Shown one piece after another: positions 63,639 through 64,000 of a stretch of DNA of 64,000 nucleotides. A program made the translations under genes and the position numbers. The DNA is from an uncultured Synechococcaceae cyanobacterium (GTDB lineage: Bacteria; Cyanobacteriota; Cyanobacteriia; PCC-6307; Cyanobiaceae). The notes beneath the pieces are model-generated. The model searched no databases and had not been told where the DNA came from. It saw only the letters and a list, made by a program, of their open reading frames with translations. The stretch covers positions 1 through 64,000 of the forward strand of contig CACGFX010000002.1 of the NCBI GenBank assembly GCA_902572395.1, read 5' to 3'. The first letter of the stretch is position 1. Every line of letters begins with the position of its first letter.

Positions 63639-64000
63639 TGCATAAAATTGGACTTATAGACTATGGAATGGGTAATATTCATTCTGTAACAAAATCTCTA
63701 GAAAGTCTTGGAGAAGAAATTATATTAATTAAAAACTTTAATGATGCCAAGCTTTGTAAGGCGATAATACTTCCTGGGGTTGGAGCATTTGATCCGGCGA
63801 TGAAGAATCTAATAAATACTGATTTGATAACTGATTTGAAAAACTGGATTAAAAGTGGGAAATCCTTTTTTGGGATATGTTTAGGTCTACAACTCCTTTT
63901 TGATTCTAGTGATGAAGGAAAAGTTCAAGGTTTGGGAATTTTAAAAGGAAAAATACAAAAAATACCCAATATTATTAACCAAAGAATCCCACACATGGGT
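63639..64000 (+). CDS. hisH: Imidazole glycerol phosphate synthase subunit HisH (truncated by window end)
   Basis: Hand translation KIGLIDYGMGNIHSVTKSLESLGEEI...ILPGVGAFDPAMKNL...FFGICLGLQLLFDSSDEG; TTG start. Confidence 0.92.

Overview
This 64 kb window is AT-rich, gene-dense cyanobacterial chromosome. Gene content, protein sequences and base composition point to a high-light-type Prochlorococcus; this is recognition only and was not confirmed by a search. It is mostly core genome: psbY, trmFO, crtH, pdxJ, ycf54, a recC-(ICMT-like)-recB-recD operon, a deaD-type helicase, recR, lipA, bioB, uppS, cdaA, lysA, clpC, cdsA, an ABC1 kinase, malQ, prs, sasA, petH, zwf-opcA, cobB, crtE, folD, a PgpH-like HD protein, leuA, a GH57 enzyme, a lycopene cyclase, gyrA, a guaB-like gene, the sRNA Yfr1, trxA and the start of hisH. 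There are two tRNAs (Lys-TTT and Glu-TTC). I see no CRISPR array, prophage, transposon or genomic island. The most interesting signals are: (1) a 45-codon transmembrane ORF that would fuse to petH across an A8 tract with a one-base shift; (2) single-base frame breaks in malQ and an Orn/Lys/Arg decarboxylase gene; (3) a response regulator whose receiver lacks the expected phospho-acceptor Asp; (4) a perfect 10-bp hairpin ending 4 nt before the deaD start; (5) four convergent gene pairs that share a 4-nt stop-codon overlap; (6) both a c-di-AMP cyclase and a PgpH-like phosphodiesterase candidate. I found no clearly new multi-gene system; the petH arrangement is the best candidate for new biology, but a sequencing indel has to be excluded first.
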